Shown in pieces: positions 22,975 to 35,178 of a DNA stretch of 64,000 bases. The notes below the pieces were generated by a model. The model did no database searches. It worked only from the letters and a program-made list of their open reading frames with translations, and was not told the origin of the DNA. Each line of letters opens with the position of its first letter. The stretch's first letter is position 1. The position numbers and the translations under genes are program-made. Source of the stretch: Proteles cristata cristata (lineage: Eukaryota; Chordata; Mammalia; Carnivora; Hyaenidae); the NCBI GenBank assembly GCA_017311185.1, contig JAESUZ010002888.1, forward strand, positions 1,116,001 to 1,180,000. The letters run 5' to 3'.

Positions 22975-23565
22975 TTTTTTCCCAGTAGCAAGTCATGGTT
23001 TAAGGTTTACAGATCTTGTGTATTATTTTGTCGAATATATTCCTGAGTACTTTAAACTTTTATGTCATTGTAAATATTGATTTTTAATTTTATTTTAAAA
23101 TTATTTTTGTGAGTAGAGTTTTAATTTTTTTTGTAATTTGATCTTGTATTGACTTTTCTATCTGTACTTACTCATTCCCTTGTTCTATTTTTGGACCCCT
23201 TAGGATTTTCTATGCAAACAACCAGGTCATCTACAAATAAAATCAGTTTTGCTTCTTGCTTTCTGATTTTTATAACTTTTATATTTCTTTTTCTTGTCTT
23301 CTTGTCCTGGCAAGGACCGTCAGTAAAATGCTGAATAGAAGTGATGAGGGCACTCGTCCTTGGCTGTTCCACATCTTAGGGAGTTCTGCCTTAACCATTA
23401 TGTATAATGTTTACTGTAAGTATTTGTAGATGGTCTTTAGTATTGGGAGAAATCTCTATTCCTAGTTTGCTGAAAGTTTTTATCATGAAGAGTTGTGAAA
23501 TTTTGTCAAATGTATCTTCTGAGCCTACTGAGTTAGTGATATAATGTGGTCATACAGCTTCTCAG
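22975..23565 (-). mobile_element. L1 ORF2 reverse-transcriptase fragment, antisense
   Basis: On the minus strand the frame at 23172-23372 contains KLILFVDDLVVCIENPK, the L1 reverse-transcriptase catalytic motif C region. L1 normally has FADD here, and this copy has FVDD (codons at 23226-23237). Flanking + strand text (GGCACTCGTCCTTGGCTGTTCC, TAGTTTGCTGAAAGTTTTTATC, ATGAAGAGTTGTGAAATTTTGTC) is the usual antisense RT-domain sequence. The fragment is about 0.6 kb, with stops elsewhere, and is dead. Confidence 0.85.
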
Positions 23566-23759
23566 GCACTGTTCTATGAAACGACTCAAGCTTTGTGAGA
23601 CCAGTTAAGCTGGAGCCCTTAACAGTGACTAACTCAATATTACATCCAAATAGTGGTTCTCCATCCCTCTCTATTTCATTCTCTCTTCCCCCTCTCACTC
23701 TTGCTTCTTATGAATGAATTATCTCAGACTATTCTGCTTCCTAAGGATCCCAGCTAAAG

Positions 23760-25000
23760 CACCTTTACAACTATTTAAGACACTCAATCAATAGCTAGAA
23801 ATATTTTACAAAATAGCACAAGACACAGATGGCTTCATGACTGAGTTCTCCCAAACTTTAAAAAAAATTTTTAATGTTTTATTTATTTCTGAGAGAGAGA
23901 GAGAAGAGACAGAGAGAGACAGAGCGAGCAAGCAGGGAGGGTAAGAGAGAGGGAGACACAGAAACTGAAACAGGCTCTAGGTGCTGAGCTAGCTGTCAGC
24001 ACAGAGCCTGACACAGGGCTCGAACCCACGAACCATGAGATCGTGACCTGAGCCAAAGCCGGACGCTTAGCCGACTGAACTCCCCAGGTACCCCAACTCC
24101 CAAACTATTAGGGAACAAATTTCAAGTACACATAAACTTCTCCAAAGAATAACAAAGAATGACTCGGTCTCATTTTATGAAGTTAGCCTAATTTTGATAC
24201 CCAAACTAGAATATATAAGAGAAAAAAATTAAAGACAGTCCAGTTCATGAACAAAGATGCAAAATTCGAAACAAAATACCAGAAAACCAAATCCACTTAT
24301 AGGGAACAATACAAAAAAATTTAGAAATTTGTAGTTCTCTTTGGCATGTTAGAGTATATTAAATTTAAGAACAGAATTTGTATATTTCACCACATGAACA
24401 AAAATTTGAGGATAAAAGTAATATATTTATCCTAAAAGATGCAGAAAGCATTGAGAGACCTCAGCATCAGTTCAACATAAAAAATTCTTTGTAAAATTGG
24501 AATGCAATGGAATATCTAATATAAAAACAGTCACAAAAAACCTAGCACATGTTTATACTATACTAAATGTGTAATATTAAAAACACTGTTTTCAAGATTA
24601 TAAACAAGACAAGGTGTTAGCTTCCACCACTTTTGTGCAAGACTGTTGGAGTCTATGCAGTGCAATAGGTATGACAAATGAAATAAAAGGCAGAACAGAG
24701 GAGAGGATGAAAATTAAGCAGCCATTTTTAAGAGAATTTTGTAAGAGAATTTTGTAGAGGAAAATTTCAAAACTGTCTAGAAGTAATTATTAGAATAACT
24801 AAGAAGTGTTAAGAAGAAGGAGTCTGGGTATAAAATCAGCATACAATAATAAAATGAAAATTTATGTACTACCAAAAAATTATACTCCATAATGTAAGAA
24901 TGGATTTAACATCAGGTGAGAAAGTGCCTTATGATAAAAGTATAAAATTGTATTGCAAGATAGTAAGATATTAAAAGAGTGGAGAAATATATGTAATCTT
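23760..25000 (+). mobile_element. old L1 ORF2 fragment, plus, split by a SINE
   Basis: Plus-strand remnant around the SINE. Before it: AGCTAGAAATATTTTACAAAATAGC and ACACAGATGGCTTCATGACTGAG (DGF..EF motif). After it: AATGACTCGGTCTCATTTTATG, AGCCTAATTTTGATACCCAAAC (SLILIPK). Similarity to L1 becomes faint beyond about 24350, and the 3' limit is uncertain. Confidence 0.6.
23858..24096 (-). mobile_element. SINEC, minus, within L1 ORF2 remnant
   Basis: AATGTTTTATTTATTTCTGAG, an expanded GA body, GGGCTCGAACCCACGAACC and ACTCCCCAGGTACCCC. Duplication CTCCCAAACT at 23848-23857 and 24097-24106, taken from the L1. Confidence 0.95.
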
Positions 25001-25955
25001 AATGACTGAAATATTATGAAAGGATATAACTTTCCAAGTCAGTATATAGAGTTAATGTAACTTTGGCCTCAGGTGCTTCATCTTCAAATATTTTGGGGGG
25101 CATGATAAATGCTATGTTGGTCTTAAGCATTATTATTATAAAATGGAGAAAAAAACCATAAATATGGATCCAACGTTTAGAGAACATATGATACATGCAG
25201 ATTAATGTAAAGAATGTTCACAGAACACCTAATAATTTTCTTTCCATGTATTCTTTCAGAACAGACAAACACACACACACATTTATATATATGTCATGAA
25301 GATTCTTTTGTATCTACTTATTTAATAAACAGCAAATAAGACAGAATGACTTCTCCTACAGCTAGGGCTGGAACTCTTTTCAGATGACCTAAACCATAAG
25401 TGAAATAGAAGTTTATCTAACAGTAAAATCCATGGCTATGACTAAAAGAAAACACAATAGAAAGCTGGGTGGGAAAATAAGAAATATCTACTGTATAGGG
25501 TGTAAGTTTAGACAAACTGGATTTTGTCATCATTGAGATGAGATCATTCACCAGTGAAAAAATTGGTTATTATCAATAATATCACACCATTAATAATGAA
25601 AAGCTGACAACGTCTGGATTTCTTGGATTACTGGCTGCAATCTGGAAATGATAGTATGGGAAAATTCAGTCAATCCTTTGTATGCCATCCATTTCTAACA
25701 CCATGACCTTGCAAGCGCTCAATGCCTAGCATTCCATAATTAGAGTTGTATTGCTTTGGTTTAAACCACTGAAGCTTTCCACCTACATAGAATGTAAAAT
25801 GTCATATCACACTTACACGGAAATAAGAATTTGTTTTGCAGCGGCATTGAGATTAGAAGGAAAATTGTGGGTAGTAAGGAAGCAGAAAGAGAAAGCAAGA
25901 TCCTAAGGATAAACCCTGTAATTTTGCTTCCAGTGTCATGATCCCCTTTATTTTT
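25000..25955. other. unique AT-rich DNA
   Basis: About 1 kb without recognised repeats. It contains a short CA/TA stretch at about 25265-25296. Confidence 0.5.
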
Positions 25956-25957
25956 AG

Positions 25958-26190
25958 ACTAGTGATTTTCAAGTTGGGTGATTCCTCCCCATTGGGGCAG
26001 GGGGAGATCTGGACGTGTTTGGGGAAATTTTTGGTTTTACTGAGTAGGGGTGTGGTGGTAGGGTGACTGGCAGCTATCACGTGGAGGCCAGGGATGTTAA
26101 ATGACTTACAATACAAAGCAGAGCCCCTTACAACAAAGAATTATCCTACCCAATATGTCAATAGTATTGCTGTTGGGAAACCCTGGTTTT
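25958..26190 (+). mobile_element. MER20 (hAT-Charlie DNA transposon)
   Basis: CTAGTGATTTTCAAGTTGGG, GGAAATTTTTGGTTTTACTG, GGAGGCCAGGGATGTTAAATG, ACAACAAAGAATTATCCTACCC and AATATGTCAATAGTATTGC through to GGGAAACCCTGG match MER20 end to end (about 220 bp). It is an ancient non-autonomous element shared by placental mammals. Some copies act as hormone-responsive regulatory elements elsewhere, but nothing here shows that this one does. Confidence 0.82.
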
Positions 26191-27105
26191 ATACTTATAA
26201 CCAAATTTCCAGATCAGCAAATGACACTGAGATTGCTGTTCTCTTTTGGCTAGTTGATAACCGGTCAGGAAGTCATCTATTACAGTTAATGAGGTTTTTG
26301 TCCTTTCAAATATGTTCCATTATGAGCTAATGTCCTATGTGACTGAGATTTCTAATAGCAGGTAAAGCCTGCTGCATTCGCCTACCCAAGAAGTTAGGGC
26401 TGTCAGACACCAGTATAAGCAGACATTGCATGTTGAGTCCCTGACAATAGCAGGGCCCTTGTTTTTCTCTGTCAATTTAATTTTCAGACTTAACACCAGC
26501 AGTGAACACAACTGTCTTGCTGTGTCTGACACTATCATTTTGGGCAGATCATGTAGAAAGAAATACAAAGTGAAGCACAGAGCAAAGATCCAATTTTCCT
26601 CCTGAAAGAAAAGGACTTGAGGTGAAACAATTTGTTTGGCTGATTCATGCACCTTGGACTACTGGGCATCTGAAAAGGAAAATAAAATCCCCCAAATAAG
26701 CAAGAAAGTAATGCTATATTTCTATTATAATGAGGGAGCTAGTAAAGAATCTAACCCCCTGATGGGGATTTAGATTGAGTGAGCAAGCTCAGTAATGTTG
26801 TTGCTGAGTGAGAAATTTCCTGGAAGGCAGAAAACTGTGTAAAGGTGCATAAAGCCTTTGTCTTCACAGGGGTGTTAGCAATGATACATTAACAGCTTGA
26901 TCCAAATTGCTAGGTCTTATCTACTATCCAGAGATACACTGATGGCAATCTTACCCCTTCCAAAGAGAAGTAAGAGAAATTTTATTCTGTTATGTATTTG
27001 ATCTTGCTTACGTATGTAGCAATGACCAAAGTGATCCAGATGCTTTTCACTTTAAGGCTTCTTGTGACTCTTTCAAATCAACTCAAATACTACTTAATAG
27101 ATGTA
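26190..27105. other. unique non-coding DNA
   Basis: About 0.9 kb. The longest frame (minus 26335-26652, 105 codons) has no recognisable domain and no supporting signals. Confidence 0.5.
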
Positions 27106-27109
27106 GCAA

Positions 27110-27305
27110 CATTGAGCTTACAAACACTTTTACATATAACTAATATTTAGACCATCCCTGTAACCCATATGCAAGGTTCAATATTGGTTGAGACACAGAA
27201 CAGAAAAATGTTTTGTCTAAAGTCATAGAGCCAGTAACGTTAGAGCCAGAATTCAACCCTATCGTGGAATGGCCATTCCAGGGCTTTTTCTACTACACCA
27301 ACATA
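27110..27305 (-). mobile_element. MIR, minus
   Basis: AAACACTTTTACATATAAC, GACACAGAACAGAAAAATG, TTTTGTCTAAAGTCATAGAGCC, TAGAGCCAGAATTCAACCC and GCTTTTTCTACTACACCA match the complement of MIR from its 3' part to its 5' part. Confidence 0.72.
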
Positions 27306-28674
27306 ACTTCTACTTGTAGAGATAAAGGACATAAAGGGAAGTCAGTTTTAAAAAATGAACAGGAAAAAAAACACAGTTTGGAGCCTAATTGTAATCTTTT
27401 CTGAGAATGACAAAGGGAAATCTGAATAAAATGCTTACATTCAAGTGATGAATTTAAACTTACTGTTTATGTTCTAATTGCTAAAGCAAATATCTTTAGG
27501 ATCCTGATATTTTATAATATGTCTGAAGAAAAAGTCAGCAGAGATAGCTCAAATCAAAGAAAACCAGTATATGGAAAGGAAAAATAAAACAACAACAAAG
27601 AAAATGATTTTCTATTGGTCTTCAAGTTACTTTCACCAGAGACTTGCAAACCATAGTGGCCAAAAAGGATGGAGAGGAAATGGATTGTCATCTTTGTTAT
27701 GCTGGAGCCTTATATGGATTTAGGAATCACACTTATGCTGAAACTGGAAATTGACAGTTACTGTAATATTTTTTCCATAAGCTCAACTCTTCATACAACC
27801 TAAGTCTTTGTTAAATCAGTAATGTTTGCAAATTTAAGTGTTGGGAGGAAAGTCATTGAATAAACACTTGAACTTGCAAACTCATTATCAGCATACTTTC
27901 TGAATTACAGAGATCACAGGTGTGCAAACCTCAGTTCTCACAGATGCTTCTCCCAGGTACTGGTATTTCCTTGCTGTCTCTCCTACATAATAGACCCTGG
28001 TACATGTGAAGAGACTTGAAGCACCGTGAAACTAGGGTAGAGCCAGGGACTTAACACATATATTAAATAATATTGTATATAGTCATTACCAAAGAATATC
28101 TGAATAAACTACAGAGTGATGAGGACATAATAAGCATTACCAATGCTGAGTGGGCCAAATCCAGCTTGTCATTTGGATCCTCTGCCCATTCCTATTTTGA
28201 GTCCCTAATAATGATGTCGCGTTTTGCATCCTAAGAATACCAGTTTAGGGAATGCTGAAGAAAGTATTTTCTAAGGAGGCAAGTGCTATTTTGTTTCTCA
28301 TTATGTTCAGGAGAAGCAAAACATTAAAAGGAAAAGTGGGAGTTCTTCAAAAAGAATAGACTTACCACAGAAACATAACTGAGTTTAGCCTTGCCCTCAT
28401 AGCTTTAGAAACAAGTATTTGAAAGGAATTAAGGGCTCTGTTGACATGATCATGAATTTTTTAGAATCTGTTTCATGTTGGTTTGACTAAATGACCTTTG
28501 ATTCCACTGGCCGTTCTGCCTCATAGCAAAATAAGTGAGTAGTTATTACATCAAGTACACACATTCTCATGCCTTACTATGCTCACAAAGAAATCATTTC
28601 TTCACAGTAAGAGTTTGAGTTCAGCCTACAAAAAGGTTAAAGTGATATTTCAGAGAACTCACTCTTGACCCTGA

Positions 28675-28676
<2 letters not shown>
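27306..28676. other. unique non-coding DNA
   Basis: About 1.4 kb before the AT microsatellite. No coding evidence or repeat recognised. Confidence 0.5.

Positions 28677-28727
<51 letters not shown>
28677..28727. repeat. (AT)n microsatellite, about 25 units
   Basis: 51 bp of uninterrupted alternating A and T. The overlapping 95-codon frame that starts MTLKIYIYIY is an artefact of this repeat. Confidence 0.98.
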
Positions 28728-28728
<1 letters not shown>

Positions 28729-29011
28729 CCAGATTTCCTGGGTCAACCAACTGGCTGGCAGATGGGGAGGCCTGGAGGTGTCTCTGCTGCTGTCTAGATA
28801 ATGTCACAAGGTTACACTTAGACAGGAGAAGTTGGACTGGGCTAATGTGGGGGGACTGTGTTAGTTTTCAGTCTGGGCTCTGGGGAACTCAGGGAGCCGC
28901 ATGTAGAATGGGACAGTGTGAGTTGGGCTCCAGGCTCTCCACTCCAGCTTGAGTTTTACTAAAGACATTCCACCATCATCTGCTTTAAGTGTGAGGCTTC
29001 CATATGAGATT

Positions 29012-29223
29012 TAAATTTTTTAAAATGTTTATTTATTTTTGACAGAGAGAGACAGAATATGAGTGGGGAGGGACAGAGAGAGAGGGCGACACAGAATCTG
29101 AAGCAGGCTCTAGGCTCTGAGCTGTCAGCACAGAGCTCGATGCGGGGCTCAAACTCACGAATTGTGAGATCATGAACTGAGCCAAAGTTGGATGTTTAAC
29201 CGACTGAGCCACCCAGGTGCCCC
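29012..29223 (-). mobile_element. SINEC, minus
   Basis: AATGTTTATTTATTTTTGAC, GAGAGAGACAGAATATGAG, GGGGCTCAAACTCACGAATTG and GAGCCACCCAGGTGCCCC. No clear duplications remain. Confidence 0.94.
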
Positions 29224-30825
29224 AAGATATTTGCAATTGAGAAAGGAGTTTAAGTACTAATTACAATTGGAAATGAATCATTTCTGTGATGAATAAATTG
29301 AAGTCCAGGGAGCTGATGTGGTCACCTAGACAGCTGGAATAAGAATCCTAATTTCCCATAATAGATAATTTTTTGCACTTGAAGGACAGGCCTAAGTTGC
29401 AATTTCAGCTCACTCAGATAACAGGTTATACCTTGGTTAATAGGCATGCTGTGACTTCTATGAGTTAGGACAGAATGAATGATGGGATGCTTTCCACCTT
29501 GACATCTTAAAGGATGCACCAAATAATCTGAACTTGGTTCTGACCTGTTAAAATGCCTGCCTTGTATTCTCTCACAACCTGAAACTTTTCAAAGACAGAT
29601 GCCTCTTCTTTTTCCTTGGTATTGGACATATTATAGTAACCTAATAACTGATAACAGTGGAAATTATATTTTACACATTGACTTTCACTTACAAATTTTG
29701 GAATAAACACACAAAAAAAGGCTTTTATCTATAAGAAAAGACTTCTTACTACTAATGTTTATAATTGCTAGAATCCTAGTTTACTAGATTACTAGTTATA
29801 ACTTGAAAACTAAAGTAAATATTAATTCAAATAAGTTGTATAAATGTGAGCTTTTTAATCCTTTTCATATAATTTTAAATTATCTTTTATGTTTCAGTTT
29901 TATTCATTTAATTTTTTTCTACTTAAGGACAAATTATTCATGTCAGTGATCTTTTTCAAATGTCAATGTTTAGAAGGTAGGGATTTTATTTATTATTCTC
30001 AAAGCAAGTCAGATATGACTTGTAATTATTTGATGGTGATGATAACAAAAAGAACTCAAGGTTTAAGGTCTTTTTCTCAATGGTGGATGCTTTCATTAAT
30101 GTATGGAAAACTAATGTCAGAAGACATATGACTTTTTGGAAGTTAATGATATCATATATATACATAAATTATTATTCGACATGCAAATATTTCCTTTAAT
30201 TTAATCTCCCAAAAGGTACATGACAATGTGTTTTAGATATATTCAATACTGGTTTATAAGATTTTTCTTCATTTGGTCAATAAATGATTAAAAGCATTTT
30301 AAGGTTAATGATCTCACGATGTGATCAATCAATTCTAAGCTACAATCTGCCACGAGGGCTTCTCATTTTGCTGAAAGTAAATGATTTCTTGATAATGATC
30401 AGAAGAAGCACATCTGTATGCTGGTTGAAAAGTTAATTAAAATGTGATTCCATCTGGTAGTCCAGTTGGGAATGTCACTATTCGATTTAATCTACAATGA
30501 GCTGAAATGAACTCTGCATAATCAAAAGATATAATGCAGTGGGGGCCATGGAAGTGTAACTTAGTGTTGCTCATGTTAATTTAAATCTTTTTTTCTTTTC
30601 TTAAAAATTTTTTTTCTTTGATAAAAGTTAGAAACCTGGGAAAACAAATGTGGGTTTCTTTCCTCAATGTGGGTACATTTCCCTTTATGTGAATTTTGTT
30701 TAATTGCACATTTATTCCTATTATCTTCCTTCATTTTTATTAGGGTTGAGAGAGCTGATGTGAGTAAAAATATTCTCTTGAAGCTGCTGACTTCAATTGC
30801 TTATTTTGTTCTAATATCATGTGTT
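29224..30825. other. unique DNA, SINE-free, including a possible conserved block
   Basis: No interspersed repeats recognised across 1.6 kb. Positions 30200-30640 are rich in TAAT and ATTA homeodomain-type cores (for example GAAAAGTTAATTAAAATGTG) and lack simple repeats, the texture of a conserved non-coding element. Not proven from one sequence. Confidence 0.4.
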
Positions 30826-31325
30826 AATAGGTTCTTATTGCTATTGTTAACAGTTGTAACTAATTTGGTGTCTTAACATAAATTTATTGTCTTACGGTTG
30901 TGGAAGTGAGAATGTCCAGAATGGGTCTCATTGGCTAAAATCAAGCTATAAGTAAGACTGTGTTCTTTCCGGAAGCTAGAGGACAGAATATGTTTCCTTG
31001 ACTATTCAAGTTTCTAGAGGCTGCCCACATCCCTTGAACCCATGGTCCCCTTCCCTCTTCAAAGGCAGCAATGGATGATCAGGTGTCTCTCATGATGCAA
31101 TCTGTGGTTATGACTCTTCTATTTCTCTCTTTCCATTAGAAGACCTTTGTAATTACACTGAATCCACACAGGTTACGCATGAAAATCTCCCTGTCTTAAA
31201 ATTAGCAGCGACCTTAGTTTCATCTGTACACTTGATTACCTCTTGCCATTGTAACATAACATACAAGTTTTGGAAATTAGATGTGGAGATCTTTGGGAGG
31301 TCATTATTCTTCCTTCCATACACTG
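30826..31325 (-). mobile_element. MLT1 LTR (MaLR, ERVL type), minus
   Basis: The + strand gives the complement of MLT1: AACAGTTGTAACTAATTTGG, AAATTTATTGTCTTACGGTTG, GAATGGGTCTCATTGGCTAAAATC, GAGGCTGCCCACATCCCTTG, TAAAATTAGCAGCGACCTTAG, TCTTTGGGAGGTCATTATTC. About 500 bp, close to full LTR length. It is the solo LTR of an ancient non-autonomous retroviral-like element, with no internal coding region adjacent. Confidence 0.85.
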
Positions 31326-34300
31326 TAACTAGTTTATTCTCATCCTTATTCTTGAGTACAGGGTGATGTTTTTACTTGCCTCTAGAGTAACTAGGAATTT
31401 TTTCCTTTGTGTTTTAGCTGATGTTTATCAGTTTGCACATGGGCCAACAAGCTGACAAATGTTTCTACTTAAAGGTTTTCCCAAGGGATGAAGAACTGGC
31501 CGGGGGCGGGGGGGGGGGGACCCACTTTACATTAAAAGGTTGTAAAAGGTTGTTTCCTTTGAGTATTATTACAATGTAGAATTAAGCACATATAATATTC
31601 CATTTCCTTGCATGTTTTGCATCGAAAAGCAGTCTTTTAAAAAATTAACCTAGAAATTCACTGTGGGTCTTATTTGTATGGCATGGGCAATTTTTAAGTG
31701 ACTAATTCCATTATCAATGGCTTGGCTAATATCCTGTCTTACAGATTTACTTTCCATCTTACATTCATTAGAAAGTGGAAGTGATTATTTTTGATCAGTT
31801 AAACATATTTCAGCTAATCTTGAATAGGTAGAGTTAAACTTTACATGTTGAGATTGCAGCTTCATAATTGTTAACCCAACCCTAAATTCCAGACTCCAAA
31901 GAAACTGCCTAGCAAAGTGTCTGTGCATACTTCTGCAAATAAAACTACATCCAATGAGATAACCATGAAAAAATCACTATTAGGATAGTGATGTATCTGC
32001 ATTTAGGAGCCATTCATTTTAAAAGTAGAAAAATATAAGACATTCTACTGCTGATGAATTTAGTCTGAGAGTCAGATTTTAAGCATACAAGCATAACCAC
32101 TAGGATGGACAGTTGTTCCTGAAGGGGTTTGTTATATATATATCTTATAATATAAATATATAAAAATATATTTATAATATCCCACAATTGATATTACACA
32201 ATTGTGGGAGCTGGGTAAGCAGTTTCTGCTGTCTTAGTGTCTGACACACAGGAAGTCTTCTCTGCAGGAAGCAAAGAAGGGAAGATAGATGTGAAGTAGG
32301 ACCGCAGGACTGCGCTGTAAGCCACAGGTATGAGTTAGAGCCCATGAGAACAGATTAGAACCCATGTGCCTCTGACTTTAAAGTTATCAGTGTCTGGCGG
32401 AAGCTGAAGCCCTTTGTCATTAAGCCTAGGAATGAGAGAAGTTAAGCAGGATCCAGAGAAAGAAGATAAACTGCAGGTCTGGATGTGGCCTCACTCTAGT
32501 GAGAAGAGCCAGCTGACAGGTGATAGCATGTCTGAATGATAGAATGGCTGCTGCTTCACTTTGCCCTTCATGAGCTCCACAACCTTCCACATTGTCCATA
32601 TTAATTGGTCACGCACATGAAGGGAATATCGGGAAATGTTGTTCAGCCTAGCCAAGCTAACGTGTCACAAAGTCACCACACACAGCCCGGGAATATTTAT
32701 GATCTAATGAAATACTTAGCTCTAGCGATTCTCCAACCATCAAGACCCACACATAACCTTGCTCTTCCCTTGTCCTTCTCCATACTGTTTGGGTATTGAA
32801 TTTGTGTGTATTGAAATACTACAAAATGGTTTTCCTTTGGGATAAAACACACTAACTGATATCAAAAGCCTTTAGATCTCTCACTTTCCTTTCTCAATGT
32901 ACTGTCAGAGGGCATTGGTCTTTACAAGCCGTGTAATAATTAGCTCTGTTTCAGCAAGGGGAAACAAGGTAATAGGACAGGAATTAAGAACCCTCTTTTC
33001 ATAGAAATGAAATAACGTTTAAATAACTAAATGAAATAGAAATTTGAGGTGATTATCTGCATTCTTCTAGGTTTTTCTTTAAAATGCTCCTTTTCCTTGA
33101 TTTTATTCTTCTACAAAAAGGCTTTTTATTTTGTATTATTCAGGTATTTTCAATTATTCATGATTTTATCTCACATGGGTGTGTCTGGCCTGGACAACAA
33201 GATCACAGGCATTTTATGAAGCTATCATAAAATTCTGTTCTAACAATTGAATAAGTATTACTTGTAGCATGGTTTAAAGAAATTAGCAAAAGTAACTATG
33301 ACGATGTTATGTATAATCAAAACAAAAACTCCAACAATTACTTGGATCGAATATAAAGAAAAAATATCTTTTTCTTAATTGGATATTTAAGGCAAAAATT
33401 GCATTATTTGGGCTACTTTATCTTCAAAATTGTCATGATTCTTCAAATCCCCTTTGGTGCACAGATTATATATTATATATAGATAATTTCAATCTAAGAT
33501 AATATAATTTCAATCAAAATATAAGAAGATTTTTATATTCCAGAATTTTTTAGAACCAACAATCATATCTTCTCATTATCACTTCTTTGACTACTGTAAA
33601 CATGTATGATGACTTTAAATTATCCAAATAGTACTTAATATTAGAAATCTTAAACAACGTTTTAACACATATTTATTGAACATATAAAATCTTGGTACGG
33701 TCTTACATATATAAGTATATACACACATATACATATATATGTATTATATTATCTAGAGGATTAATATGTTGTCATGTAACTTATTTTGACATTACGGATT
33801 TACTGTTTTGAAGTTTCTTACTACACATTCCTGATGTTCATTATGAATATGTTAATAAGAGTAGGGGGAATAATGAAAACATATATGGCCATTTGATAAG
33901 CTTATTCTAATCCTCTTCATTACAAAGCAATCATGTATCTTCCTGTTGCACATAACAAGGCTCTAATTATATTGAAATGTTCAGGGAACAACATAAACCA
34001 CAGAGGCAAAATGCAAATGGCATACTCACGGCATCGGGATCATAAAGTGTGCTTATAGCATTCTGAGCACAATTTTAACATTTATTTTTTATACATGTAG
34101 TAAAAGAGAAAGCTTAGAGGAGAAGACTTTATAGTTCCTATTTCACTCTAAATCAGTCAGAATGCATTTCTTCTCTGCACTATAGATCTTTACAGTTCAT
34201 TCTACCCTTAATGAAGTCTGAGAACAGAAATCAGGGGAGGCCCTACGAAATCCTCTGGTGAGATAAATGAGTTCATGACCTATACTCTGTCCTTACTTCT

Positions 34301-35160
34301 CAACCTGTTCCAATATTGTTCTTGTTAATTGAGCAGGAGCCTATTTATTTTCAAGGACGAGGCATTCTTTTTTTTTTCTTTTTGGTCCAGGGATAAATTA
34401 ACCCTCTCCTAACTTAATGTTAATTCATGTGATTTGCTAAGGCTTGCCCAAATTGAGTTTCTCTAGAGTGTTAATTTTCAATCTGTACTGTAAAAGTTTC
34501 TTAAATAATCTGTGTGCAATGATTTGTCACATGTACATACTCATTTTTCTCGGGAGGAAAATTCCAGGCCTTTGTAAGTTCTTCACTGGGGAATACGACC
34601 AACAGAAGTTTAAAAATCACTGCTTCAAAAGTTCTCTGAATGACTTCCCCCTTAGCATTCTATTTTATGCAAAAAAAAAAAAAATCAGAAAAGAAGAGGA
34701 ATATTTCGGTCTACTCTGTATGGCATTTGACCACCATAACTTGTTCGGGGATGATTTGTATTAGATAGAAAGGAAGATTTTCATACTAAAAAGACCCTGA
34801 GAGTTCTCCATTTTAATTAATGAGCCATACTGTCATACTGGCTGTGAATTATTTAGTCCCAAGCATCACTCACTCTATTTTACTGTGTATTAAGTAAGCA
34901 AGTCAATTTGATTAACAACAACACCACGTTAGGATCTATTATTAAAAGTTTTCTAATGATATAGCCACAAGCTTTTATGAAATTTCTCATTTTAAATTTC
35001 TTATGAAGAATTAAACACCGTACCAAATCTATGCCTATACAGTCAATTCAGACCAAAAATATACATCTTATGCCTCCACCACAAGGTCTGGACCCATTCA
35101 TTTCCTTTCTGTAGGCATGTGCGTGTGCTGTGCCCAAATCAGCTCACTGACCACACATAC
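31326..35160. other. long unique stretch, SINE-free
   Basis: About 3.8 kb with no recognised transposon. It contains a G run at 31504-31519, an AT-rich palindrome at 32137-32209 and AT/CA-rich simple sequence near 33700-33755. The 106-codon + frame at 34444-34764 runs through a poly-A codon stretch and has no recognisable domain. Confidence 0.5.
33700..33755. repeat. imperfect TA/CA simple repeat
   Basis: Alternating TATA and ACACA segments (ATATATAAGTATATACACACATATACATATATATG), too interrupted to be a clean microsatellite. Confidence 0.8.
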
Positions 35161-35178
35161 ATTAAGAGAGTTAATTTG

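Noticed and set aside
26335..26652. 105-codon minus open frame
   Set aside because: No recognisable domain or neighbouring exon signals.
28665..28952. 95-codon + frame starting with an IYIYIY run
   Set aside because: Translation of an AT microsatellite with unrelated sequence after it.
34444..34764. 106-codon + open frame
   Set aside because: Includes a poly-lysine stretch from an A run and shows no domain; judged a chance frame.
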